DNA from: Amylostereum areolatum
Lineage: Eukaryota > Basidiomycota > Agaricomycetes > Russulales > Stereaceae
Reading direction: 5' to 3'
Length of the DNA stretch: 64,000 nucleotides
NCBI GenBank assembly: GCA_012932865.1
Contig: SAXG01000005.1
Span: 248,001-312,000 of the forward strand
Below the pieces are notes generated by a model that was not told where the DNA came from, ran no database searches, and saw only the letters and a list, made by a program, of their open reading frames with translations. Both the position numbers and the translations under genes were made by a program. Shown piece after piece: positions 44,083-55,143 of the stretch; the stretch's first letter is position 1, and each line of letters opens with the position of its first letter.

Positions 44083-45235
44083 TTAGCCTTTGCTGAAGAA
44101 TTCGTCCCAAGACACCTGCGTTACCTGCCCTTTTCCCTTTCCCCCACACGTCGCAGGATCGCGCAGCGACGAGACGCCCTTCGCCATCATAAGTCTCTCT
44201 GCGACTGCTCTCAGGTCATGATTCTCCACCGGAGGCGCGGTTATGGCAAAGTTGCACCCAGGGCACTCGTACCTCGGCTGGTTTTCCGCACAGTTGCTTG
44301 TGGAGAGTTGACTGAGGGTTGTAAAGTCGACGGCTCGGATGGGCCGGAAGAGGTTTGCAGCCACTTGAGGATCGCACTGAGGAAATTCACTTTTGTGGTT
44401 CTTGAGATCGTCTGAAAATATAGTTGAGAGACAGACATCGCAGTACGAGTGACCGCAGGAGAGACTGAAAAGGACATGAGTTGCCTCGTAAGCGTCAATA
44501 CTTGAGAATGTACATGAATGGGCGATCCATGCCCAAGAGGCAGCTCTTGCACTTGACCATGTCAGTGAGGACATCTTCGGGGACGGAGGGCTGGACGCAA
44601 GGCAAAGAAAAACAACGTCAGCACAAGTCGCGATGATCACGGACGAAAAACCCACCACTGGGAGGTACTTTGCTTTCTCCCGTTCCAAAGCAAGACTCTG
44701 CTGGCTCTCTTCGTACTTGCTTCGCAAGTCATCCCGTTCCTGAGAACTCCGTTGAGTGGGGTTTACAGGTGCAAGGAATGGCGACGTACCTTTGTTAACT
44801 CCTTGACCAACTCCCGCGCACTCTTTCTTGCCGGCGTCGCGACGATTTCAATGTCGCTGTCGAGTGAGCAGGATAGATACATCCCTGAAGATCTCGCGAG
44901 AGGCGGTGGATCCGTATCCTCGGTGAAGTCGATTACCTCGATGGCTTGGGAGGTAGGCAGTTTCGTCTTCGGTTTAGCGTAGGGTGAATTGTTGGACGGT
45001 CTAACAGAGGGGGCCGATCGGATAGGGGACATATTCGTCGGGGTGGTGGAAGGAAAGACGAAGCCACTCGGTAAAGATGGCAGTGAGGTGAGCAAAGCGG
45101 TGAGGTTGGCATGTTGCGCAGATCCCGGAACCCGCGGTGCGACCTAGATAGGAAGACAAAAACGCAGAGCGAGACTGATGGAGTAGTACTGAATTCTATA
45201 CAGCTCAGAGAAAACGTACATGCACACCAAGTCGT
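44083..45235 (-). CDS. RING-finger protein with SUMO-interaction-like motifs
   Basis: A probable E3 ubiquitin ligase. The N-terminal part (SNQNSTASSRRLGVH, then a Ser/Pro-rich stretch) contains AIEVIDFTEDTD and SDIEIVATPA, each a hydrophobic I-x-[VI]-I/V core flanked by acidic residues, as in SUMO-interaction motifs. A helical stretch follows (RELVKELTKV, RSKYEESQQSLALEREKAKY). The RING starts MVKCKSCLLGMDRP and, after a short intron, LSCGHSYCDVCLSTIF, ending RYECPGCNF: C-x2-C, C-x-H-x2-C-x2-C, C-x2-C, with an unusually long insert of about 50 residues before the last pair. The C-terminus is VTQVSWDEFFSKG. The start is uncertain because no ATG is obvious in the first open exon; the next in-frame ATG is MSPIRSAPS at about 45033. 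Confidence 0.7.
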
Positions 45236-45504
45236 CGTGACGATGCGGTAGAGTTTTGATTAGAACCACAGGGTACTACATAGAATGAGAAGGAGAGAGC
45301 GAGACAGTGGCAGCCTCAGCCTGCTGAGGCAGTCACGACGGTCATACTCAGGCCGCGCCGCAAAGGGCGAATGCGGGCCGACCGCAGCCGCCTGCCTCTT
45401 CAGACCTCTCTGCGTTGTTTACATAGTACTTTCAGCGAACCTTTCCCCCTCCATTAGCATCTTCAGATACGAACGCTTCCCCCATCCACCCTCATTTTGC
45501 ACGT
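45236..45504. other. Divergent promoter region
   Basis: Shared upstream region of the RING gene (minus) and the F-box gene (plus). No further gene is seen. Confidence 0.4.
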
Positions 45505-47580
45505 ATGTCGGACGCTATCCCGGGAAAATCTGTCAGAGAGGAGGTGACCAGCTTTCTCATGGGGATGAGTCCATGTGCTACGTACGTCCTTTCTTAAGAA
45601 CATCTTCTGAACATCTTCCTGACATTTACAAACATACATAGTGGTGAAGTTATATCCGTTATCGGAGCACATCGCCTGCGAGAAATTGACCAGATTCTGA
45701 GCCCCGACGTCCACCATAGCCATCCCTCCCTTGCTGGTCAATTGGATGCCGACCTCTACACCCTCAATGATATGGTCATTCAATTCAAACACCGCCGAAA
45801 TCTGTGTTGCCGTCTTCTGTCCATTCCATGCGAGCTTCTCGCCGAGATTGTCTTAATCGCGGCGCTTCACAGCCCTCCTCGTCCCCCCCTCAGTGACACC
45901 TTTAAACTCACGATGAGCTACTCCCCGACCGAGCAACTGGGTTGGATAACGTTATCACACGTTTGTCGGCATCTCCGCACTCTTACTCTCGGTCTTCATC
46001 GACTATGGGCCGGGGTTGTATCCACATTCCCCAACGCTCACCAGGACCTGCTCGAACGCGCCAGGAATGCCCCTCTTACCCTCAAACTCGACCTTGGAAG
46101 CGACGTTCCTCACAAGAGCATTGAATTCACGCTCAACCACCTTCATCGCGCCCGAGCCATTGGATTGAGGCAACCTGAAGCAGGCAACATCTGGTCTGTC
46201 GAGACGTTCCAAAAACTCCAGACAGCTCCGGAGTCGCCGTTGGAACATCTTGCCGTAGTTTTACCTGAAAACGGCAGAGATGAATCCTGGAGGAATATTA
46301 TCTCCATGGCTCCTCTAAACGCCCCCCGTCTTCAACGTCTTTCTCTCGGAAATACCTATGTTCCTTTCATATCCCAATCCCTCACGTTTTTGGAGCTCGC
46401 CCGTTCGAAGACGGTCAATGACGGGATGCTACCTCCTCCTCAATATTTTCTCTCCGTTTTGCGATCCTCTCCTCACCTTCAAGTGCTCCGCCTAATCAAG
46501 AATGTCCCCCTCTTCCCACACTTCGACCAATCCACCGAATTTCCCATCTTCCTTCTTCAGCTCCAGGAACTTCGTATCCACAGCATGCAAAACCAATGTC
46601 TGTCGCTCCTGTCCTACCTCGTCATGCCTCCTGCTATCCAGATGCAATTCTCCCTCGACCACAGGGAGACCTCGGATCCAACGTTGGTCACTGATCACGC
46701 CGATTGGGATCGGGGTCGGGATCCCCGTTACGCGTTCCTCCGAACTATCAAGCCACGTTTGTCTGCTGCTGCTGCAGTCCGCCCAGTCACGGCTCTCTCA
46801 CTTTTTGATCACAACTTGGGAAAAACTATCGAACTTGGCCTCGGAGTTCCCGAGAAAGGTGCAGTTGCGAAGGATTGGTCGGACCCCTTGAAGCATGGCT
46901 TCATTTTCCCGCTCGATGTCCTCCTCCACGCGTGGGATCCATATGTGCCTCACTTCAAGCGCATGTTCAAGTTTCTTGTCGCAGAGTTTGGCCTGTCCCG
47001 GATTCAAATATTGGATCTCGGGTCCTCGTCAAGTTATGACAAGGAAGACTGGTGTGAGATGTTTAGCGGCCTCGACGACGTTCATACCCTAGCCCTCGAC
47101 TTCATGCCGATCATGTCTGTAACGAAGGTTTTGGGAGAGTCGCCGATTCTTCTCCCATCTCTGCGCCGCCTCATTTTGTCCTCGGTAGACCTATGGCGGC
47201 ATGTCGGGGAGGAAGGCTCAGACTTCGAGATGCTCAGTGATGACGAGGACGAGGACGTTGACGATTCCGACATCGTAAAGGACGACTTGTTGGCCATGCT
47301 CTCCTTCCGCCACGAGCTCGGATATCCGATCAAGGAACTTGATTTCAGGGGTGTACATATGAACAGGGATGATCTTCCGAGCCAAGAAGCGGTCGCAATT
47401 TTTGGGAGGCTGGTGAACGAAAAGGTGCCGGAGGTGCAAGTTCAAATACTAGAAGAAAACCTTGAAGATGATCGTTCCACCAAGCCCCTTCACGCTACAT
47501 TTCCCACGGATCTGAACGCGAGCATTGACATGGTAGTCATTCCACATGTTCCTCCATTCAGTTGTGCTCGATCTGACTGA
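45505..47580 (+). CDS. F-box protein, paralogue of 15524-17413
   Basis: Exon 1 (45505-45581) encodes MSDAIPGKSVREEVTSFLMG and a few more residues. The intron 45582-45641 (GTACGT..TAG) joins in phase to exon 2, which reads EVISVIGAHRLREIDQILSP, then GQLDADLYTLNDMVIQFKHR. The F-box is IPCELLAEIVLIAAL, followed by ITLSHVCRHLRTLTLGLHRLW and VVSTFPNAHQDLLERARNAP, nearly parallel to the other copy (VVSTFPNAHEDILLRAKN). The remainder is a leucine-rich-like region with an acidic segment (SDDEDEDVDDSD) at the same relative place. About 671 residues in all. It should serve as an SCF substrate adaptor; the target is unknown. The C-terminus (HVPPFSCARSD) differs from the paralogue, and a last intron may have been missed. 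Confidence 0.8.
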
Positions 47581-48739
47581 CATGTCTTTTTCTAGTATTA
47601 GATCGTCATAGAGCAATGGCTTTGGGCTACTCCGGGTTGATGAGCTGCCCAATTATCACCACAATCTCGTCTCCCGTAGTCCGAGACTATTTACGATACC
47701 TCCACGTCCATCATCTCTCCATTTCCGTGTTCTTTCCTTTCCACGTGTCTCAACACTCCACCCACCACCCCTCAAGCGAGTCGGCCTCGTCACCTTCCGT
47801 GTCTTTCTGTTTTCCATGCCCATCCACCAGGTCATCTGACCTTTCTTATGCCTTTCATATCCCTTACGAGTCTTCTACGACACTACTACCTTGTTTCCCC
47901 ACCCACGACCTTCAGGCTCTCGTTTAGCGTCAGCCCCTTCCCCCGTTCCGTTCCTTCCTCTCAAAGAAATTCATATTCACGTTCATGACGATGCTCGTCC
48001 TCCCACCTCGCTGATGGAGACTAAAATGAGCGACATCCGTCGTCTTTTCGTACTGACGCAGGATTCACAGGAACGATACTTACCATGACGTTGGTGGGGA
48101 GAAGATAGTGTAGGGGGTATGATGCCGAGCTGTAAATTGAACAGCGCGTAGGTTACTAAAGGTTGGCAGGCGTGAGGGTGAGAAGGATAATCATGAGGAC
48201 TCGAACGTACCGATATATGGTCGACGAAAAATTGCATCGTTGACATGGACTTTCGCAATCCGGATTTGACGATGTGTGCGCGTCCCGTCGTATTTTCATG
48301 GCTCGATGCCGACGTGAATTGTTCCTCCCATCCACACGACTGTCCCTTTGGAAGTATATCCCGTGGATCAGAACGGTGGCGGGTGAAAGTGGCGAGGTAC
48401 TGTACCAGTGCGTGCTCGGCTCTTGTTAACCACCGTTGTAGCATTTTTTACTTGCATGTTAGCCAGCCATACATGCACTTCGACTCTTCACTGACAGTGA
48501 CTCTGAGCGTCCAATGGTGCGGTCTTTACATGCACGTGATCTGTGCAGCAGAGGTGCTGCGCTCAAGTAAGTAAGCGCTCAGTCTGCCGAGACAGTTCAG
48601 ACTGCCAAATCGCACTGTTCACATTTCCTTAACCGATGTAATCTAGTCTGTTAGGCACAATACGCAGTCAGATACAGTTGGTATAAAAAGGCGGACATGA
48701 ACCTCGGTGCCCCGAATCCCCAAGTATCGTCCTGGTCCC
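47581..48739. other. Intergenic, no confident gene
   Basis: Open frames on the minus strand at 47983-48444 have no motif or clear start. CT-rich sequence at 47700-47830 and a TATA-like GGTATAAAAAGG at 48680 upstream of the next gene are the only notable items. Confidence 0.4.
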
Positions 48740-50225
48740 ATGAGTGAGTCAGTACTAGGACGTCGAAGCAGAGAAATCGACGCGCTGGAGTTGGCGCCAC
48801 GCAAAAGACCGTAGGTTTCGTTCTTTCTCCTTGACTGCACTCAGGCTCTTGAAACATTTATCGTTAGATGTGTATCCCACCCTCTCATCCACCACGGGCG
48901 TCATTTTGGACGCACAGTGCACGCGATGTGTAACGTCGAGAAGCTGCTCAGCGATGGCATGATTTTTATGTCAACCCCTACAGACGAGTTGACGAACAAG
49001 TTAGTCTCTCCTTTCTATACACAAGTTCACAACGCTGAAGTGTAAAAATGGTAGGCAGCGACGGCAACACAAAGTTTTTCAGGCGCTTGTGAATACTATC
49101 CCAGGGCTGGAGGATCGTCTGCTTGACCACAACGAGGAAAATCTCAGGTCTATTGCTCAGCTGGTATGTGTGGTCGGGCTTTGGGACAACTACGCGTGCT
49201 CTGAACCCTTCCGCCATGTTATATGACAGATCCAGAAAGGGGTTTCCGGCGCACGATCTGATGACACGAAGAATCTCAAAGTGGCCGTGATAGACTGGCT
49301 CTCCCCGCCAGGCGAACCACTACGACCACCGCTCGCGCGCAATCGTAAAAGCGACCGAGGCTTCAACCACCCTGTTACCGGCGCGCTTCTATGCCCGATG
49401 TCGCTTGATTGGTCTAATCCTTCGTGCGTTCTTCCTCTTGTGTCTTGATCCTCCTAAACTAAGTTCATCTTGTATAGTATCCGTGAAAAGTTGAAACTTC
49501 AGAAGCTCATCGTCCCGGGGGACCAATGGCCTCTGGTTTTATACCGAGCCTATCGTTATGATCGCACCAATCCTTGGAAAGGTTTGCTCAAAAGCGAGCT
49601 CCTAGTGTCGGTGAGTTATTTCCGTTTTCCACCCAGTACCGCTGACTACATGGTTTATTAGGCGTACAAATTCATTTTCACGTCGCCCAGCTCCGTGGAG
49701 CGGAATCAAACGGAGTTTGGAACGTCCAAGAGCGGAAATGCACACATCCATGGCATGACGAAGGTCACTGGACCATCGATAGCCTATGTCGCCACCCAGG
49801 TTGGTATTTTTTGAGAACAGTTTTGAACCGAACATTTCATCTTTGTTATACGCAGCTTCGCTTTTCCCTCATGTCTTCTTCCATATTCTCTCGCACGGAT
49901 CGGATCAGCGACTCAGAGAAATTTTACCACTCCCTTCTGGAGCTCTTCGAAGATCCTGAAGAGGCCGAGGACGTGAACGCGCTTTTAGAATGGTGGGACG
50001 AGTAAGTCTATCACTCCTCTTGTGGGGAGGATCTATGAGTGAATTATCTCCAGTCAAGTATTCCCTCACGTAGTGGCGGAGCGACCCCCTTCCGAAAACA
50101 GTACCCGCTTGGAAATTCAGCGTTGGCGGGCAATTCAAGCGGTGCTGGCACTCACACACCTAGCTTCAGCAAATCAGGATTCAGGGGCGACAACCACCGT
50201 CCCAAGGGTGACAAACACCACTTGA
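48740..50225 (+). CDS. DUF6698-like protein
   Basis: A multi-exon gene starting MSESVLGRRSREIDALELAP, about 60 bp after a TATA-like box. The second exon, taken from the acceptor at 48866-48867, gives PLIHHGRHFGRTVHAMCNVE. Later parts are VFQALVNTIPGLEDRLLD, FNHPVTGALLCPMSLDW, GDQWPLVLYRAYRYD, NPWKGLLKSELLVS, YKFIFTSPSSVERN, SGNAHIHGMTKVTGPSIAYV, SSIFSRTDRISDSEKFYHSL and ALLEWWDEQVFPHV. This order (YD..NPWKGLL.S.LLV, KFIFTSPSSV, NA.IHGM, WW....FP) is that of the fungal DUF6698 family. The function is unknown, and copy numbers are high in agaricomycetes. All joins keep the frame. The C-terminal tail is short and Thr-rich (TTTVPRVTNTT). Confidence 0.75.
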
Positions 50226-50419
50226 TGTTCCAACACTGCCTCTTGTTCTACACGAGCCAACATTCCGTAGTCCTTATCACCGTCATAATTGCATAATTGT
50301 ACATGTATAATACGCCTCGCAATTCATAAATGTTTCATGTCGAATGCCAACGTACAGGCTCGGCTACAATTGCAACAGAAAAAAAACAGAGTGATGTAGA
50401 GTGTAGCTTATGAGAAGGG
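50226..50419. other. Spacer before the satellite
   Basis: 3' flank of the DUF6698-like gene; nothing else is seen. Confidence 0.4.
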
Positions 50420-51260
50420 GCTGCGACATCGGTGATCAGCAATGGTGGGGGAGACTGAGAGTGGCGGACGTACCGGGAGCGAGAAAGTTGGCGCGCACGA
50501 CCTGCGGCGACATCGGCGGTCAGCGACGGTGGCGGCGGATGAGGATGGCGGACATACCTGCAGCGAAAAAGTCGGGGCGCATGACCTGCAGCGGCATTGG
50601 CGGTCAGCGACGTTGGCGGCAGCAAAGAATAGTGGACGTACCGGCAGCGAGAAGGTCGGGGGGAACGACCTGCGGCGACATCGGCGGTCAGCGACGGTGG
50701 CGGCAGCAGAGAATGGCGGATGTACTGGCGGCGAGAGAATCGGTGCGCACGACCTGCGGCGACATAGGCGGTCAGCAACGGTGGCGGCGGATGAGGATGG
50801 CGGACATACCCGCAGCGAAAAAGTCGGGGCGCATGACCTGCAGCGGCATTGGCGGTCAGCGACGTTGGCGGCAGCAAAGAATAGTGGACGTACCGGCAGC
50901 GAGAAGGTCGGGGGGAACGACCTGCGGCGACATCGGCGGTCAGCGACGGTGGCGGCAGCAGAGAATGGCGGATGTACTGGCGGCGAGAGAATCGGTGCGC
51001 ATGACCTGCGGCGACATAGGCGGTCAGCAACGGTGGCGGCGGATGAGGATGGCGGACATACCCGCAGCGAAAAAGTCGGGGCGCATGACCTGCAGCGGCA
51101 TTGGCGGTCAGCGACGTTGGCGGCAGCAAAGAATAGTGGACGTACCGGCAGCGAGAAGGTCGGGGGGAACGACCTGCGGCGACATCGGCGGTCAGCGACG
51201 GTGGCGGCAGCAGAGAATGGTGGATGTACCGGCAGTGAAAAGGTCGGCGCGCACGACTTG
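50420..51260. repeat. 84-bp satellite in 252-bp higher-order repeats
   Basis: About ten copies of an 84-bp unit (consensus parts CGACCTGCGGCGACATCGGC, GGTCAGCGACGGTGGCGGC and GGCGGACATACC). Three variants follow in fixed order, giving a 252-bp trimer: the marker GACATACC(T/C)GCAGCGAAAA occurs at 50551, 50803 and 51055. Because 84 is divisible by three and stops are rare, four frames on both strands stay open for 260-316 codons. The translated products are 28-residue periodic and Arg/Gly-rich. I treat this as a satellite, not a gene. Confidence 0.9.
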
Positions 51261-51925
51261 TGAACCATACGGCGCGTCACGGCACGTGCGGCACTACGGG
51301 AGTTCAGGCGGACCCGTAGCACTCGCTGCCGACGGCTGGCCTTGACGGAAGTGAGCAAGCCAATCAGCCCGGCAAAGCTGCAGCACGCATGTCAGACTGA
51401 CCCGTCTGGTCCGGCCATTCACCGGGTATCTAGGTAGATATTCGGTGGTGACGTAGGTGGATACGCGCTAGCCGATCAGTCTGTTTTCTCCGCTCCTGCC
51501 TGATCGAGCATATTTACAAGGCACTAACAGGCCAAATTGCTTCTTTTCTGACGCACATACTGATACTAGATTGGCATTCTAGTCACGAGAATTCCCACCG
51601 TCAAATATATTGCCTGAACTGACTGTTCATCTGGCTGACGTACATGCCGGGTAATCCCATCCTGTCATGACCTTATAAGGACAGATCAGATTCTCCCCAA
51701 TTTCGTGATGAAGGTGCTTGCCTTAAGGAAGTTGAGATAAGCTTGAAACCCATACTTCGATATTTAAAACTCCGAAAGCAGCCGCTACAAGCCATTTGTA
51801 GGTGTCACTTGCTGACGGGTCCAGAAAACTTCTCTCAAGCCGTGGATATTCCATAGTAAGATCTGCAGTACCTCTCTTCCTCCCCCCCTAACCCCCCGCT
51901 GAAAACACTCGGCCTTTTGCGCAAC
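51261..51925. other. Intergenic upstream of eIF3l
   Basis: Unique sequence holding the eIF3l promoter; no gene or repeat is seen. Confidence 0.45.
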
Positions 51926-54269
51926 ATGGCCGTATCACAACCAAGAATGCCCCTATGGGCAGCCGAAGACATGGAGGAAGAGTTCCAGGACGTCGATGTC
52001 AATCTAGCCATTGGCAACTACGGGCAAAACGGAATGTACGACGATGGTGTGTGTTATGCTCATAGAAACCGCACAGATTTTCACCTACTCCTCTTCCCGT
52101 GTAGCGCAATCGCGCATCAACGAGGCCACGCTCATCGCAGTGCAGCAGCAGATGGTACAACAAGCTGCATTTTCTCAAATCCCAGATGTCGTCAAGCGCG
52201 TGAGTTGCGATCGTATATTCGGATGCCGATGGCAGGTTTGAATACTTTCGCAGTTCATCGTACACTTCCACCAAGCCGTCCTCGAAAACAACCTTGCGGA
52301 GATCACGGTCGCGTACGAGAGCGGTTGGAATCGTTTGACCGAAAAGTATTATGCAAAGACGGAATGGCCGGAGGCGGAGGTGATCGCGCCCCTCGTTAAC
52401 GACGGTGCGTTTTGCAGTGCGTTTTCGTTGTAGATCGCTGTAACTGATGGTTTTGTAGACCAGCTTTTCTTGATTTTGTACCGCGAACTGTACTATCGCC
52501 ATGTGTATTCCCGCATCCAACCTGACATCGACGACCGCTTTCATTCCTACGAGAACAGCTGCGAGCTGTTCAACTATCTCCTCAGTACGTTATTCCGTCG
52601 TCCTGGGTCAACCGATACTTACTTGCACGGATAGACTCGGATGGACCGGTCCCCCTTGAGCTCCCAGAACAGTGGCTCTGGGATATCGTCGACGAGTTCA
52701 TCTATCAATTCCAGTCATTCTGCACTTGGAGATCAAAAGTGAAGGCGAAGTCGGATGAAGAGCTCCTGATGTTGGCCGATGGTAGCCAGGTGTGTCTAAC
52801 GGCCTTGCCTTGCTTACACCCCATCTGAACGTACTTATAGCAAGTCTGGAGCGCTTACTCCGTCCTCAATGTCCTCTACTCCCTCATACAAAAGTCCAAA
52901 ATCAACGAGTACATCCTTGCGCAACAACAAGGCAAGTCCGAGGAGGAGATCATGTACGCCAGCATGTTATTTCGTAGTATTCGGGCTTCCTGATTGCAAT
53001 CCCCTCGTGCAGCGAAATTGCTGGGGAGTACGGGGCCCGTCCACTCTACCGTATGCTGGGGTACTTCAGCCTTATCGGTCTGTTGCGTGTACATGTTCTC
53101 CTCGGAGACTTCACGCTTGCGTTGAAGGTGATCGAGAACGTTGAGCTCAACCAAAAGGTGTGTCTTTCTCTAATGGGAGCGCAATGTTCCTCACCTACCG
53201 TTATAGGCACCTTTCACCCGAGTGACTGCATGCCATGTCGCCACTTACTACTACGTTGGCTTTTGCTACGTGATGCTGCGAAGATATCCCGACGCCATTC
53301 GCACCTTTGTATCAATATTGAACTTTATCCTTCGCATGCGGCAGTACCACACCCGCAGCTACCAGTACGATCAGGTGAGTGCGTGGCTAGTTTTCCTTCC
53401 ACCCAGCCATTGAGACGTTTCATAGATCAACAAGCAAGCAGATCGCATGTATGCGCTCTTCGCGATTTGCAATGCACTTTCGCCTAGTCGTTTAGATGAC
53501 AACATCGCCAACATCGTCAAGGACCGTTATGGTGACCAATTCGCCAAAATGTCTCGAGGGTATGTCGTCTAGCCCTTGTCTTAGTTAGCTCGCTGATCTC
53601 TTCATAGCGAGGAGGGCATCCCGGCCTTCGAGGAGCTCTTCACGTACGCATGCCCGAAATTCATCTCCGCAAACCCACCGCCCTACGACGACCCCGACGC
53701 TCTCGCTGCGTATGTAGAAGATTCGCCCACGGAGCCCGCTCAGCGGCATCTGGCTCTTTTCCTGTCCGACGTGCGTGCGCAAGCAGCGGTACCGACAATG
53801 CGCAGCTTCCTGAAGTTGTACACGTCGCTCGATGCGACCAAACTTGCCGGTTTCCTTGACGCAGATGAGGAGGAGATGGTGCAACAGATGATGGCGGTCA
53901 AGGCCGCGAGTCGCTGCATCAGTCGCGTCGGGTCCGACAAAAACCTGCTCGACGGGCAGATGATATCCACGGGCGACATGGATTTCGTTATCAACGAGGT
54001 GAGCTAAATGGGATCTGTTTCTGGGGGAGGTTCGGACGCTCATCGGACGAACGTACTTCTAGAACATGGTCCATGTGGCCGAGTCAACCGTCGGTCGACG
54101 CTTCGCAGGCTGGTTCATTAGAAACACAGAGCATGCGCAGAGGGTGTTGGATGGTGTCAAGAATAGCCCATTGCCCCCGCCCCCCAATGCCACTGCTTCA
54201 GCACCCGAACCCGACGTGAAGACTGTACCGGTCGGCAAGAAGGCTGCATGGGGAAAGGCAGCCGCATAG
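51926..54269 (+). CDS. Eukaryotic translation initiation factor 3 subunit L
   Basis: Subunit L of eIF3, the scaffold that recruits the 40S ribosome to mRNA. It starts [20 protein letters not shown] at the only suitable ATG. Exons give [143 protein letters not shown] and [18 protein letters not shown], all close to the family. The C-terminal PCI-type part includes [20 protein letters not shown] and [20 protein letters not shown]. About ten short introns have consensus borders and no frame breaks were found. The tail is Pro- and Lys/Ala-rich ([11 protein letters not shown]). Confidence 0.93.
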
Positions 54270-55143
54270 GCAAGGGTTTGGACATGTAGTTCTAAGATGT
54301 TGTTTCTTATTGTCGCATTGATGCGCATAGAGGGAGCGTGTATCCGCGTCGCTGATATCCGACAGTCCGATGAGATGTACTCATCACATTTCCCTGCATC
54401 CGTCTTCAGATAATCCAAGCATCGTTCCTCGGTCATAGTAGACCCACCTCACATGTTTGCTGTCCGAATCGACCTGCTTTCCCGCACGGCTTTCCGTCCT
54501 CCACTTGTGATTCTACTAATCATTTATAGTTTTGTACTTATAGCACCCTATCAATGTTCCGGGGCATCGCGGGATGGAAAGGTGCCGAAATATGCCGTTG
54601 AGACCATATCTCTTGTCTTATGGGTTTGACTTGATCCAATTCGACACGTTCAAAGTCCCATGACGTCGAGACGTGACTTGAACACACTTGATAGCGATTT
54701 TCGCCGAACTTCATACGTTGAAATGCGTTGGGTTGTAGGAGATCATCGGGAATGAAATGTGTGAGAAGAGCCTCGTTGGCGTTCTCATATATGAGGATGA
54801 TTGACCATTGTCGTGGGGAGGTAAGTAAGTAGAAATGCGGGGTAATAAAGTGCGGGGAATGCGGGGTAAGTTATTTATTTAATGGGAGCCTACGCGGGCG
54901 GACCCGGTTCAACCCGGGACGCTGAGCAGGTGCTCTGCAACTTGTTCCCGACCACGACTCGTGCGTGGGTATCGAAGGACGGTCAGGAGACGCTCCTGGG
55001 CGTAATATAATGCCTTCATTCCCCAACATGGTCCACCGCCACTCGGTTCGCTTCCCTCTTTCCTTCGCGGCTCTCGTCATCGCGCGCCTGCCCTCTTCGC
55101 CCTCTTTGCCCTTCTCCCCATTCTCCCCATCTCCGCCCACGAC
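54270..55143. other. Intergenic between eIF3l and the carrier gene
   Basis: 3' UTR of eIF3l and promoter of the carrier. GGTTCAACCC at about 54906 looks like a tRNA T-loop but has no tRNA around it. A duplicated AGTGCGGGG..ATGCGGGGTAA segment lies at 54835-54870. Confidence 0.45.

Noticed and set aside
47983..48444. 153-codon minus-strand frame
   Set aside because: No family resemblance, splice support or coding-like composition; probably chance.
48845..48960. Possible frameshift in the DUF6698-like gene
   Set aside because: Using the acceptor at 48866-48867 instead of 48843-48844 keeps the frame and recovers the expected HPLIHHGRHFGRTVHA segment.
50335..51358. Four overlapping reading frames of 264-316 codons on both strands
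   Set aside because: They are produced by the 84-bp satellite, whose unit length is a multiple of three and lacks stops; products are periodic and have no start or splice context.
54890..54970. GGTTCAACCC resembling a tRNA T-loop
   Set aside because: Stem and loop lengths do not fit, and no anticodon arm or acceptor stem can be drawn on either strand.
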